DNA of 64,000 nt from positions 13,856,565 through 13,920,564 of the forward strand of contig JAYESD010000005.1 of the NCBI GenBank assembly GCA_036927565.1, written 5' to 3'. The stretch's first letter is position 1. The number at the start of each line of letters is the position of its first letter. Under the pieces are notes generated by a model. That model saw nothing but the letters and a program-made list of their open reading frames with translations. It did not search any database and had not been told where the DNA came from. Shown here piece by piece: positions 11,186-22,863 of this stretch. This DNA comes from Tuctoria greenei. Lineage: Eukaryota > Streptophyta > Magnoliopsida > Poales > Poaceae. Both the position numbers and the translations under genes were made by a program.

Positions 11186-12226
11186 TTCAGTTTGGTTTTG
11201 TTGAATTTGTGTCCGTGGTTGAGTCATATTGCTGGTTTAGAAAGTGTTTTTGGTCTTAGTTTGAGTTTTGCATTGTGTGATTCATCCTTTTGAATCAAGT
11301 CATCACGTCCAGATTAGATTCGCCTCTGTCCAGTTCGGTATTTTCATCATATCTCGCTCATACAAACTCGGATTTTAGAGTTCTTGTACTTTATGGAAAG
11401 CTTAAGAAGTTTTCTATAAATTTCATATTCATCACTCTCCCAGAAAATATAGTTATCGATGTCAAAATTGCATTAGATCTGAATCTGTTATTGATCTAGA
11501 AATTCTGAACAGTCTGTATTTCGGGGGCAATATCTCCCATTGTTCTTATCCAAAATAGATCTTCCATATACTTAATTTAAAGAGGAGAGATAGATCTATA
11601 ATATTTCTGTTCAAAGTTTTTAGATTTGGTGACTATAAAGGTGCTTAATTGTCCTTAGAACATTGAGCAGAAAATCTGTAACAGACATACGAGATATCTT
11701 TGAGTGTTTGCATTGTGTTCTTCTTTTGCAGCACATTCTCAAAAAAAGGAAGAAAAAAGAAAAAGGCAAGTGCAAAAGAAGATACAAAAGCCGCACAAAA
11801 AAAGGAGAAAAAAAAACAACAAAAAAAAACAGAAGTGCTTGCATTCTTTGTGTCATCTAGTTTTGTCTCATGTCTTGCTAGCTTGAACTACTAGGAACAC
11901 ATTTAGGCCAGCAACTTTGACAAATACTTTGGAAACTTATTCAACTTTACTATCTGATTTCATTGTTGCTAATCCTTGATACATAGAAAGTGCCATCCAA
12001 GCTACACCTTACTCTTGAGCAGAATCGATACACCTTTGCAATTATCCCACGCTTCATTGGTTTCTTCATACCGGCCACCGTTTGCCACCTGCAGTGTCGG
12101 TAAGAACACTTGTAAGAGCGTGGTAAGACGCTTGAGAGTGTGTGATTCCACTTCCACTTTTCCATTATCCTTTGTAGTTGATAGGGATAACATATTTTTT
12201 GTGTTGTCTTCTGTTTGCTACTAATA
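11186..12226 (+). other. Leader of the gag-only retrotransposon (continuation)
   Basis: This is the untranslated region between the CACTA insertion and the gag start. It contains a strongly A-rich stretch (about 11738-11833, runs of AAAAAAA with AAG). No conserved coding region is visible. Confidence 0.6.
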
Positions 12227-13309
12227 ATGTCAGGTAAAAGCAAGAATCATGCATTATATGCTGAGACGATGGATATGATGAAGACGGCGATAGATTTGCT
12301 CACTAAAAATCAAACATCAATCAAGGATTCACATGACATTCAGACCACCTTTACAACACCTTCCATAAGAAGTAATTACATTCTCCCATCTCTTCCTTCT
12401 TATGATGGTTTTGGTTACGATGAATATATTGCTTGGGAAATAGAGTTGGATAAAATTTTTGGACAATGTCATATGTGTGAGAAAAGAAAGATTAGAAATG
12501 TTGCAAGTGCATTAGTAGGTTGTGCATTGACTTGGTGGAACAACTTAAGTGATTTAGAAAGACCTCGAACATGGAAAGATATGAAAATTCTTATGCGAGA
12601 AACTTTTGCTAATGTATCTAATTGTAAAGATGAAATACATGAACTTAAGAAGAATTTTCTTGTTGTACCTCCTCCTTTGCCTAATCTTTTGCAGGAACAT
12701 GAACAAATAAATGGAGATGCAAATGAGAGTGAGGTGTTGAACAACTCTTCTGAACTTTTTGATGAATCAACTCATAATGCATTTGAATTTCTTGCTGAAA
12801 ATGAGAGTAGTGTTAATGGACAATGCTCTACAGTTAACCACGGTATGACATTTTCAGATGTGCTGAATTTTGCTACCAATCATACTATCGATGAGCAGCA
12901 ACAAGATGAACCTTTTCATAATACAACTTTACCATTAGTTGATTTTCCCACTGATTCTTATAACAAAAATGAGTTGTGTGCTGATAATTATATTATACCT
13001 ATGCTAGAACAACTAAATGAATTTGATACTTTATCACTCACTTGTGCTGAAATTAAGCATTTGATCTCAACTACATGTGAAAGGGATGAGCTGAAATTGT
13101 TATCTTCTCTAAATACTTTGGGCTATATTGAATTTGACACTCTTTGTGATCTAGATATCGTAGAGAAGATAATATTTTCTCAATCTGAATTGCCTTTGTT
13201 AAGTAGAAATATTTTTCATGCTATAGGCAACTATGAAGATAGTGGTGAATTTATGGTGCATAAAGTTTACATATGTTCAAATGTGCAAACTCCTTTTGTG
13301 CTCCAATAA
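12227..13309 (+). CDS. Gag-like protein of the non-autonomous retrotransposon
   Basis: A 360-residue open frame starts at ATG 12227 (MSGKSKNHALYAETMDMM). Residues ~45-140 look like a retrotransposon gag core: SLPSYDGFGYDEYIAWEIEL, then KIRNVASALVGCALTWWNNL and WKDMKILMRETFAN. The rest is acidic and rich in Asn, Ser and Glu. No zinc knuckle, protease or polymerase follows; the frame stops 200 bp before the 3' LTR. The role would be capsid formation around the element RNA, with enzymes from a partner element. The frame is unbroken although the LTRs have diverged by 1-2%. Family assignment is by motif recognition. Confidence 0.7.
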   Translation: MSGKSKNHALYAETMDMMKTAIDLLTKNQTSIKDSHDIQTTFTTPSIRSNYILPSLPSYDGFGYDEYIAWEIELDKIFGQCHMCEKRKIRNVASALVGCALTWWNNLSDLERPRTWKDMKILMRETFANVSNCKDEIHELKKNFLVVPPPLPNLLQEHEQINGDANESEVLNNSSELFDESTHNAFEFLAENESSVNGQCSTVNHGMTFSDVLNFATNHTIDEQQQDEPFHNTTLPLVDFPTDSYNKNELCADNYIIPMLEQLNEFDTLSLTCAEIKHLISTTCERDELKLLSSLNTLGYIEFDTLCDLDIVEKIIFSQSELPLLSRNIFHAIGNYEDSGEFMVHKVYICSNVQTPFVLQ

Positions 13310-13495
13310 CATGGTGAAATGAATGGATGCACTAACACTAATAATGTATTGTCATGTTTTTCTAGTATTTTTTCCTTGCAGCAGGGACAACAAAAGCATT
13401 ATTCACTGTGGTTATGCATTATGGACAACACTTACTCTACCTCCAACGCAAGCCTCTTTGCTGGACATACGAGCAAGCCGAGGACGGCTTGTCAT

Positions 13496-13509
13496 AAAGA
13501 AGGGGAGAA
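13496..13509 (+). other. Polypurine tract
   Basis: AAAGAAGGGGAGAA lies directly before the 3' LTR start (13510), the normal site of plus-strand priming. Confidence 0.85.
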
Positions 13510-14666
13510 TGATGAGATCATGCACATTATTATTGCACCTACAAACATGACACAATGTTTATTTGTTTGGGATCCTAGCTCAAGTGAATGTGCACACTTA
13601 TTTGATGGACAAGATCAAGATGGTGCACTATGTCGTCCACCACCTTGGTCTCCTCCATTCATGCATACAAGAAGATTTGATGGCGTTGCACATTTGGACC
13701 AATATATAAGAGGAGATGAACTTGAGCCTAGGACGACTCAAATTCAAGAAGGGGAGGATGATGAGGACATCACTTCTATGGATACAAACAACACTCCATT
13801 GAACATACAAGATGCAATCAATAGAGTTCATACACAACAATTAATTTCAGAGGTGAACTCGTTCTTATATATTTCCTTATATGTTTTTGAGCATAAATTG
13901 CTACTTAATGATTTATTTGTGATTAGGATCCATGGAGAGGTTCAAGGAGTACTTGGAGGGAGTATTAGGGACGTGGAAGACCAGAGAATTCGTTCAAAGA
14001 AGATGGAAACCGAACCAAACTCCAAATCGTATCCAACTCAGAGTCCAGGAGCAGTCCGCACTAAAACGGATGCTCAGGACGCATACGAACTCCGTTTTGG
14101 ACGTTCTACATATGCACGGAAAGGGGAGAGGATATCCTTTCCAATGGCACCGGTCCCATGTCAAAATTCATTCGGAGTCGACGGGAATCGTCGAAAAAAA
14201 ATCAAGTACAGAATCTGTCAGGGTGCTGCGCCACCGTATTGGGCCATTGGGCCTTGTATCAAGTCTAAGTCCATTATTTTCGTGTCTTAGGGTTAGGTCA
14301 CGACCCTAACACCCCCTTGGACGTCCTCCCACCTATATATACTCCATGGTAGCCGCCATAGACAATTAGGTTTTGCTTAGATCAATAATATCGCCGTTCT
14401 TCAGTTTGTGAAACCCCAACTTCGCGATTTCAGATCGTGTCTTCTACGTTCTTGCTCGTGTTTTCGGTTGCACTTGCAGGGATTAGCCTTCTTGGCAAGG
14501 TCAATCGTGTGAAGCACAGTTGATAACCAACGGAGCGGTGGTGTAGTGATTGCAGGGGCTGTTCGTGTTCTACTCGAGAGCCTCGGATCATCAACGTCGA
14601 GATCTCCATCAATCGACTTACCCATTACCTTTCGGAAGATCGGGCATCATCATCCTTTTCCTATCA
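13510..14666 (+). repeat. 3' LTR of gag-only retrotransposon
   Basis: 1157 bp partner of 561-1719 with the same termini. The target duplication GTACC follows at 14667-14671, and the interrupted gypsy element resumes at 14672. Confidence 0.93.
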
Positions 14667-15189
14667 GTACCCTAAGAGTGTACTTGTTTCCTCTGTACCA
14701 CGGACCTATAATGAAAGACATCATTGTGTGAAAACAGACTCCACGTGCATTTATTTTGTACAGGCTCAATATTTTTCTCTTTCTTGTCTATAACAAAGTT
14801 GTGCAAGGCTTAAGAAACTTTAGCTCGACCAATTCACGTATAATTTGAGTTGCATTGTCAATTCTTCTGGGTCTAAACATTGTTAATGGTCTACTCATCT
14901 GAATGTCGCCAAGCCAATCTAGGTCCAGAGTGTGCTATCGACTTAGCCTGGTCATGCACCCTAAGTACGCCACTCTACCTACACCCCGGCAGGCCGAAGT
15001 AAGGAAAGTCCAGAAATGATCGGACCTGGAGGAAACAAGCCAGTGCACTTGATTGTATGTAGAATTGTGTTCGACCTAAAAATTCCTCGGGAATAGTAAG
15101 TCGCAATTGAGTTATAGATAAGAAATGTATTTTACTATTTTTCTTGACTTCAGTGTGTAGGAAAAATAAAGATCTCATGATGATGGTGA

Positions 15190-15540
15190 ATGAAGCCGGA
15201 GCTACCAAAGCTACGACATCCCCTAAGGTGGCTTGTTGTCGATGTTCCAAACATTGATAGCAAGCGTCGCTGGAGCTACTAAGTTCCGGTAAAGCCAGGG
15301 GGCCAGCCGTCAATGTGAAGAAAAGATGGTGGGAAGACTCCACAGTGGGGTCTGTTGTCGATGCATCGCGTGTTGACAGTGGTCGCTGCTGGAGCTACCA
15401 AGCTCCGACAACCCCAGAGGACTTGCTATCAACGCTCTACGTGTTGATGGAGACTGGTGCCAGAGCTACTAAGCTTCGACGATGGTCACTGCCGGAGCTA
15501 CTAAACTCCGACAACCTCAGGGGGCCTCTACTATCGAAGA
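15190..15540 (+). repeat. Degenerate GGAGCTAC-AAGCTCCGAC repeats
   Basis: Five or six spaced copies of a motif near GGAGCTACCAAGCTCCGAC. The motif contains the inverted pair GGAGCT/AGCTCC. Similar AGCTCCG words recur in the 3' LTR (for example 19928-20060), suggesting a shared origin. Confidence 0.6.
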
Positions 15541-15889
15541 CTTCGGACCTACACTTTACAAGTTCGAAGCACGCAAGTCTTCAACAACTGTTACATCCTC
15601 TTGGTACATATTCACAATCAAATTGTGTACATCTACCAGGGGGCCAAGTGAGACAAAGATGTTGAAGACAAAAAAATGAAATTCATAAAAACATGGATTT
15701 CATTCATCTGGAGACAAGATATTACAAAATTGGAGAAAAAGAAGAGAGGATACATGCAGGAGCTACAAAGAGATAGTCCTAGACCCTATGGAAGAACGAG
15801 GCGACCTTCTGGGCAACCTCCGACACGCTGGCTTGGGCGGCTTCTCCCTCTTCGTCGATGGGGCCTTCAAGCACCAGGTCCAATGGGAA

Positions 15890-18800
15890 CTAAGGGTCCC
15901 AGCTTGTGTAGCATGTCAGCACGTATTCTGCGACGTTCTTCGCCAGTAATTGTCCCTCAGTTTCCAGCTGGTCTGCGATGACATCGCCCATATTGGTGAG
16001 CTTGTTGCCTGGCGAACTCAAGGCCTGCAACGCCTGGTCTAGCTTCGGCTCTGGATTATCCGGACCCACGGGACTAAAACCCATTAGCGTCAGCGCGTTG
16101 TTGGCTTTGCCCAGGAAGTCCCAACCTTGTTGGGACTCCGCAGTCCTCGAGCCTCGCATCTCTTCCAAGGATCTTCTGGTCGCCGCAAGCTCCGAATTCT
16201 CCAGGGCAAGGCGCTCAACCTCTTTGGTGTTCTGGTGAATCTTGTCAGCAACCTGCCTTTCGAGTTTATTGAGCTCCTCCTCCCAAAGGTGGATCTTATT
16301 CCGGCGGTCGACCAGGTCCTTCTCCAGGCCCCACACTTTCTTCTCCCTAGCAGCAATTTCATCCTCCCTCTTGTGGAGGTCTTGTCCCCGCTGTCAGGCC
16401 TTCTTCTCCTCCTTCTCGTAGTGCTCCTCCAGCTTCTTGGTACACTCCGCAAGACTCTTGTCACCAGAGTCAGCCTCTGAGTGAGCTCCTCCTCCCTCTT
16501 CATGAGGTCATCCCGCAGCTCCAAGAGTTTTTGCTCTTCATCCTCGAGTTTTTTCTCCCGCTCCTCAAGAGCCTCCCGGCGCTTGACGAGGCTATCATGG
16601 ATGGCGCTGAGCCTCTCTTCACGATCATTCGCTACATTATTAGCAGCTACGGCTTGTTCATGGATGGCCCGAGACTGGATGTCGAGGGATTGCACCATGC
16701 TTTCCCTCTCGTCCAGCAGCTGGCCCCAGTACTCCATCCGGATCTTCTCCTTCTTCACCCACTCCCTTTCGTCAGTCAGCCTGGTTTGTGCCAGCTTGGT
16801 CTCAAATTGGAGCCGGTTGTGCCACCTCCTAAGGGTTTGGCGCTCCTCCTCGGGGGCCTTGCTGTTGTGGAAGAAGGCCAGCTGCACTTGACGAAGTCTA
16901 GAGCAGGCGCTGTCGATAGACAACGACAGAGGGATCGGCTCCGGACCTGTCGGGGTCCTCTCCGCTAGCTCCAGCGGGTTCTTCATAACAAAAATCGGGT
17001 CCCACTCTGTAAGAGAGGTCCCCTGGGCTTCCACGGCACTAGGGCCGCCCTCCAGGATAGCCTCGGTCGCCGCCGAGGAAGGTCCTGCAACAGAAGTTTC
17101 GACCTCCGGAGTTGGCTCCAAAGGTCCCACCGCCAGGTCATCAACAATTGGTCCCTCGGGCGGGGGGGGGGGGGGGGGGGGGGGGGGCGGTAGCTTCATC
17201 TTGGCACCCTGGTTCAGGCGCGGGCACCTCTGGGGCAGGCGTTTAAGGTTCTATCAGAGCTGAAGCCACTTCCGGCTCCGACGCTGGCGCCTCCTCCACT
17301 GCCGGCTCAGACGCTGACGCTTCGACCGTCATGGGCTCGGGCGCCGGCACTTATGCAGCAACCGGCTCAGGCGCCAAAATTTCTTCGACGACCGGCACAA
17401 GCGCCGAAACTTCATCAACCACCGGCTCCGCTGCCGGGGCTTCAACAACATCCAGCTCTAGGGTCGGGACTCCAGCTACCTCCGGCTCTGAGGCCAGAGC
17501 GTCCATCATCTCAGCATCCAAACTCGAAGCTTCAACCTCCGGGGCAGGTGCCGCTGGTACATCTTCATTCATGTGGTCCGGCGCTACCACGGGAGCTTCT
17601 GTGGATGAGTCGAGGTCCAGGACCACGACAGCCGGCGCTGGAGCTGTCGCAGCCTCATCCACCTCTTGGGGCGGCGCTAGGATTGGAGCTGGAGCCTCCG
17701 CCTGCACACCCTCAGATGCTGCTATAGGAACCGGAGCTTCAGCCCCTTTCTTGGGCACTCTGTGGATGAAGGACGGAGAAACTTAAAATGTAGTTATAAT
17801 AAAAAACAATTAACTGAGGTAAAAAAACCAAATTTACCTCGGAAGGCTTCCGCTCTAGCTAGCGCGAAACCTCTTCCCCGGACGCTCGGGGCCGGACCCT
17901 GTCGCCACTGGCGTGGTAGCCCCGGAAGGTTCCCCGAAACTTGCTGCTGCTATCGGCGTCACCTTGGTTGAGGGCCCCTCGACCGGGAAGGACCTCCGGA
18001 CGCAGAGCCCTCAACTGGCCCTGGTACTGGAGCCACATGGCCGGAGCTAGCACCCCGGGGAGATGTCGATGCTGGAATGGTTGCCGCCGTTGAAGACCTT
18101 CCCCTCTGGGGAGAAGGAGCCACTGCGGAAGGAGCAGGTCTGACGGACCTCCCGTTAGAGTGCTTCAGCTTCCTCTTACGGCTCGAGGGCTCGGCCAATT
18201 CCTTGCCCTTGCCCATGACTTCAACTCTCTGTCTTAGAGCGGAAGGGGGACCACCTTCGGAAGCTCCGGGGATTGCCAACCCGGTGGTCGGACGCCTCTC
18301 AACTTCACCGAGGTCGTCAAGCAACGGCATCTTCCACCGGAGCTCCCTGCTGAACTCCGCCCCCATGTTCAAAGGGAGGAAATCCGCTGGCAGAGTCAAG
18401 TCGTCACCCTCGACGTCGATGTCGTGCTGGAACTTCTTGAGGTGAAACTACAAATTTGCGCCTTCCAGGTTGGACTTCAAATCGGTCTCGATTCGGTCGT
18501 CGTCCATCACGTTGTTGAGGGCCCAAGCGAGCTTCTCCCTCTTCTTCAGCGGAGCCCACCTGTTGACCACAAAGTTTCAGAATACTGCCTGGGGAGTCAC
18601 CCCTCCCTCCACACATTGGTGGATCCTGGTCAGAGCAGGGTTGAAGGCGTCCGATAACACCGGAACTTCGCCCCAAGCTTCAGTGTCGATGTTGGGGAGG
18701 CCTTCGGGCAGCTCCAGCTTCTCATGCTCCTCCACCCTGATGACAATCCAATCCTTATTCCAGTTGTCCCACTTTCCAGAAGGGAATGACCGCAAGTACT

Positions 18801-19218
18801 TGTACGAGCACTTCTTGTGCTTCACAAAATAATAGAAGCCAAGGTACTCGTCACTTTTGCCGGTGGTGTGGATGGTGAAGAAGGTGCGGAAGAGATCGAC
18901 GCAGGGGGGAATACCCACCCACATCTCGCAGAAGTGGACAAAGATCGACACCAGAACAATGGAGTGAGGGCCAAGGTGATACAGCTGCAGACCATAGAAG
19001 TCTAGCAGCATCAAGAGAAAAGTGGAGAAGGGTGGGATCATCCCCACCATGGCGTACGCGGAGAAGTACACCATGTCGCCGGCGTGCTCCTTCTCAAACG
19101 GAAGCTTGCCGGCGCGGACCTGGTGATTGAAGAAGTCACTGGACCACCCCATGAGGGCCCGGACCTTTTTCAGATCACTGTCGGTCTTAAGACGGCTCTT
19201 ACGGAGACCCAACTCCAT
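15890..19218 (-). pseudogene. Antisense ORF of Tat gypsy, PF04195-like N-terminus plus coiled coil
   Basis: Read from 19218 leftward. The first ~215 residues match the 'putative gypsy type transposon' family, with FYGLQLYHLGPHSIVLVSIF followed by VHFCEMWVGIPP. In-frame TGA (18577-18579) and TAG (18448-18450) follow. The frame then runs through a Ser/Arg-rich part to ~17959. An intron is likely at about 17760-17837 (GTAAAT...CCACAG on the minus strand). A Pro/Ala/Glu-rich section follows, then a poly-proline run encoded by a 26-base G tract (17162-17187). A long charged coiled coil (EEREKKLEDEEQKLLELRDD) ends it, with a frameshift near 16,400. The protein's job in the element is unknown to me. 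The broken frame says this copy is inactive. Confidence 0.72.
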
Positions 19219-19755
19219 CGCAGCACATCGGGGAAAGAGATGAAAAGCAGGCTAAAGTTTGGAGGATTCGAGTGCAAGTTCAAATGAAGGCGTAAAGAAT
19301 CCCCAAACGGTGCGCACTTTCCTTCTTAAGTAAGCCCTCGTAACGCTTAAATGGAAACCGCAGAGGAGCCGACGACACAGTTCAAAAACTTCACTCTGCC
19401 AATGACAAGGGGGCTCAGGGCCACCCCGACGATCAAGTCAAGGTTTTTACCCCAGGCGAACGGTTGTCATCATGAAAGGCGGGAAGCCCGAGGGCGGTGG
19501 CCTGACAGGGCGCGCGGAACCGATATGATTTTCGTATCGGGAACCGGTGACCTTCAATTGCGTGAGATCTGCACGCTTAGATCTCACCTACCGCATCCTG
19601 GATATGCCACGCGGCGTTGGTTTAACTGCGAACTACCGCCAACAGCACATCCTAAGACCCTTGAAGACACGGCTCAAAAACCGAAGGATGGACCCACCTC
19701 CGGCAGAACGACTTCATCCAAAAGGTCTCTCCCAGAGGTGGGCCCAGGGGGCCAC

Positions 19756-20624
19756 TGTTGGTACCCTGCGTACCATATACCCCTTGGGACTACAAAAATA
19801 CCAAAGGAACTTCACCTGTCTGAGTTGAAGACCTGCAAAAGCCCCACGTGTCATACGGGGCTGGACCTGCCTCCCATCTATGGTTAGTCTCGGTGCTACC
19901 ACGTGTATACTGCAACCGAAGCTACGTCCCACACATGGGAAAGCTCCGAGCTAAATACTAGTGCGGCACCACTGGACCTAACCACCGACAGAGGAAAGCT
20001 CCGGTCCTAACACCTGTACAACTGCACCAGACCTTCCCGTCCCAGACAGCAAGCTCCGGAGCTGCCACGTGTTCAGTCGCCGAACCTTCAACTTCAACGA
20101 GCAAGATAGGAGGACCCCCAATGGCTCAGACCTTCAAGGGGCAATCAAAGACTTCAAGACCCGATTAAGTGTCATTAATACCATATTAATGACACACGAT
20201 CGGAGGGCCCTTAATACCAGTAACGGCACTGTCAAGGCCCGTTACCACACTATTAAGGGTAATTAACCTCATCAATTGTGTATTAAGCATCAGTAACTGC
20301 TAGGGCCACATGTCGGGCCAGGCTAGCAATGTAACGACCAGTCCTTGTACTATAAAAGGACTAGTCGAGCGATACACAGTCTCTCTCTCTCGACTCTTAG
20401 ACACTCTCATACTCAGCTCGGACACACCTTCACAAGTGCTCAAACGCTCAATACAACAACTACACACCCCATGGAGTAGGGTATTACACTTAGGCGGCCT
20501 GAACCACGTAAATCTTCGTGTCAACTTGCCATCGTGTGCTGAATCTCTGCGCGCCCAATACCAAACTAACTCCGCGGGCTACCAACGGTAGTGCCGGGAC
20601 AATTGCCGAAACAAGACTCCGACA
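19756..20624 (+). repeat. 3' LTR of the Tat-like gypsy element
   Basis: It starts TGTTGGTACCCTGCG directly after the purine tract and probably ends ...GACTCCGACA at 20624, giving imperfect TGTTGG/CCGACA terminal inversions. A TATA box (ACTATAAAAGG, 20349-20359) is followed by a CT-rich start region. The partner LTR lies outside the window, so the right boundary is inferred, and coordinates could be off by ~10 bp. Confidence 0.75.
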
Positions 20625-20639
20625 ATACCTATCATAAGA

Positions 20640-22811
20640 TTTAACAAAATTGTTCCTTAATAACACATATGAAGCATCAAAATCATGGAAGAATGGATGA
20701 GGTTCCTTTTTAGGCATGTTATGAGTTGTAGTGATGTCCTTTTCTTTGTTGTTGTTGTGTGAACCTCCTTTTACAAAAACAATCAAGTCTTTGCCATTTT
20801 TGAGAGTTTTGGCGTTTTGCCTCCTCTCCCTAGAATAGCCAAGACCATCTTTGATAAGAGGATGTCTAGTTTTGTGTATCCACTACGTGCATATGCCATC
20901 TTCTCCTTGTCAAAAATGCCACCTTTCGGTGTTTGGTTGTTTTGTGCCAACTTGATCTTATCTTTAAGTTTTAGAATTAAGTTAGAGCATTTGCAAGGTT
21001 GAGGTGTTTCAGATTTGATGTTTGTGGAAGGTGAGCTTGTAGAGGAAGAAGGTGCATTGACTTTGAGAGACTCCACTTGTGTTTCAAGGATCTTGTTAAC
21101 TTTTGTCAAGCTAACAAGTTCATCCTTATTCACAATTTTAGTGTTCTTAAGGTTTGAACAAGTTTCCTTCCTCAAAGCGAGTTCATGCTCAAGTGCATTG
21201 ATTCTCTCTCTTTCAAGCTCCAAGAGCTCCTCAAACTCTTGACATCTCTCCTTTTGTTGGATGAGCATGTCCTCTTGTCGATTAATGAGCTCTTCCTTCT
21301 CAAATATCTCAGTCGTCAACAACTTTAACCTTTTCAATATGCTCTTACTCATATCTTTAAGCATATGTTCATTTTCACTACCACTATCAAAATCATCATA
21401 TGAAGAAATTGAAGAAGATGATTTAGATTTAACCTTCTTTCTTCCCTCCTTGGCCATGAGGCAAGTTTGCCTTGAGTTCTCCAAGTTGGGGAAGTGCTTG
21501 TTCTCCATGGTTGTCTTCTTCATAGAAATAGTTGCTATTTTTTCTTCTTCATCGGAGGAAGATTCTTCATTTGAATCCCACTCTTTCCCAACGTGGGCTT
21601 GTCCCAATCACTTCTTCTTCTTGAAGTACTTCTTCTCTTTGGACTTGCCCTCCTTCTTCTTCTTGTTTTCTTCATGTGGGCAATCCAAATAAAGTGGTCG
21701 TACTCCCCACAATTGTAGCAAGCCCTCTTTGATCTTGTCTTGGGCTCGTCTTTGCTTTTGCTTTCACGATGGTAGCTCCCCCTTCTTCTCCTCATCATCC
21801 TCTTGAAGTGTTTGATGAAGAGTGCCTCTTCTTCATTGGTGTTAGGACTCTCTTCATCACTATCTTCTTTTTCTTGAGGTCTTGAGGATGTTGCATTGAA
21901 TGCAACATCTCTCTTCTTGGAGGAGGAGAGTTTTCGAAGGTTGTTGTAGAACATGGCTTCTTGCTCCATCATCTCATGATTGATGATCCTCCCTAGTACT
22001 TCTTCTGGAGTCATCTTGTGGAATCTCGAACTCTCACGAATTAGTGAGCAAAGAGTGACGTTTCGAGGCATGAATGCTCGAATCATCCTCTTTACCACTT
22101 CATGGTCAGTCCATCGGGTACTTCCATAAGATTGACTCTTGTTGATGAGGGTCTTGAGGCGGTTGTACATGTCTTGGGGAGACCCACCATCCATGATAGT
22201 GAACCACCCAAGTTCTCCATCAATTATCTTGATCTTTGCCTCCCGTATGACACGGTTGCTCTCATGAGCCGTCTTGAGGGTGTCCTATATTTCCTTGGCC
22301 ACCTCCAATCCTTCAATGTGGTTGAACTCCTCTCGAGTCAATGAGGAGATGATTACTCCAACTACTTGAGCATTGCGATGGAGGAGGACGGCTTGCTCCG
22401 GAGTAATGTCTTCCTCATTCTTGGGAAGATGCACACCTGCTAAGACAATTTGTCACAAACTAGGGTTTAAGGAAATGAGATGCTTCTTCATATTATGCTT
22501 CCACATAGAGTAGTCATTTCCATCAAATTGAGGGGTTTTCCAATAGGAATACATAAGTAATGATTGCTTACAGTTAATCGCTCATAATTGTAAGGATACC
22601 GGGAGTAGTCTTGTGAACTACTCCCATTGTCGGTGTTGGTTGGACCGATCGACTTGATCTCCTTCTTGGGTACATTGAGCTTCTTACGAAGCCACACCTT
22701 GAGTAGACGAACTTCCTCGTCGCCATTTGGATCATCTTGAAGAACATCGACGTTCTTCGTCTTGGTGTCATCGACGATCACCAGGACTTCGTTGTCACCC
22801 CTTCCGCCCAA
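20640..22811 (-). pseudogene. SIRE-like copia gag, broken
   Basis: From 22811 leftward, frames give an N-terminal gag region (IVLAGVHLPKNEEDITPEQA in one piece), then MDGGSPQDMYNRLKTLINKS (from 22194) typical of UBN2-type copia gag. A damaged CCHC knuckle begins CYNCGEYDH. Past a frameshift near 21,600 there is a long coiled-coil part (21607 to 20783: EEKIATISMKK, QEFEELLELERERINALEHE). The tail HNMPKKEPHPFFHDFDASYV is followed by the gypsy insertion. Repeated frameshifts and stops make it non-functional. Lineage is by overall resemblance to SIRE/Maximus gag. Confidence 0.7.
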
Positions 22812-22847
22812 TTCCTCTCCGAGTTGTTAGACTCTTTGTGGAGAGGC

Positions 22848-22861
22848 ATGCTATGATACCA
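22848..22861 (-). other. Primer binding site of the SIRE-like copia
   Basis: On the minus strand TGGTATCATAGCAT follows the LTR end closely. It matches the initiator tRNA-Met site at its first eight positions. Confidence 0.7.
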
Positions 22862-22863
22862 AT

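Larger units (their letters stand above)
561..14666 (+). mobile_element. Non-autonomous, gag-only LTR retrotransposon with nested CACTA
   Basis: A complete LTR retrotransposon bounded by two ~1.16 kb LTRs (561-1719 and 13510-14666). Each begins TGATGAGATCATG and ends TTTTCCTATCA. A perfect 5 bp target duplication GTACC flanks it. A primer binding site follows the 5' LTR and a purine tract precedes the 3' LTR. Apart from the CACTA insertion the internal region is only ~2.5 kb and encodes one gag-like protein. No protease, reverse transcriptase or integrase was seen, so it would depend on proteins supplied by another element. Confidence 0.92.
14672..19755 (+). mobile_element. Tat-like gypsy element, internal region after pol
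   Basis: This continues the gypsy element that begins before base 1. 14672-15190 is untranslated and AT-mixed with no gene seen. 15190-15540 holds degenerate repeats of GGAGCTACYAARCTCCGAC. 15890-19218 carries a long antisense gene. 19220-19737 is the region upstream of that gene's start. A purine-rich tract (GTGGGCCCAGGGGGCCAC, 19738-19755) abuts the 3' LTR. An antisense gene between pol and the 3' LTR is known from Tat-lineage elements of grasses. Confidence 0.8.

Noticed and set aside
16481..17786. Plus-strand Ser-rich and Ala/Gly-rich frames
   Set aside because: They are shadows of the antisense coiled-coil and Pro/Ala-rich gene on the minus strand.
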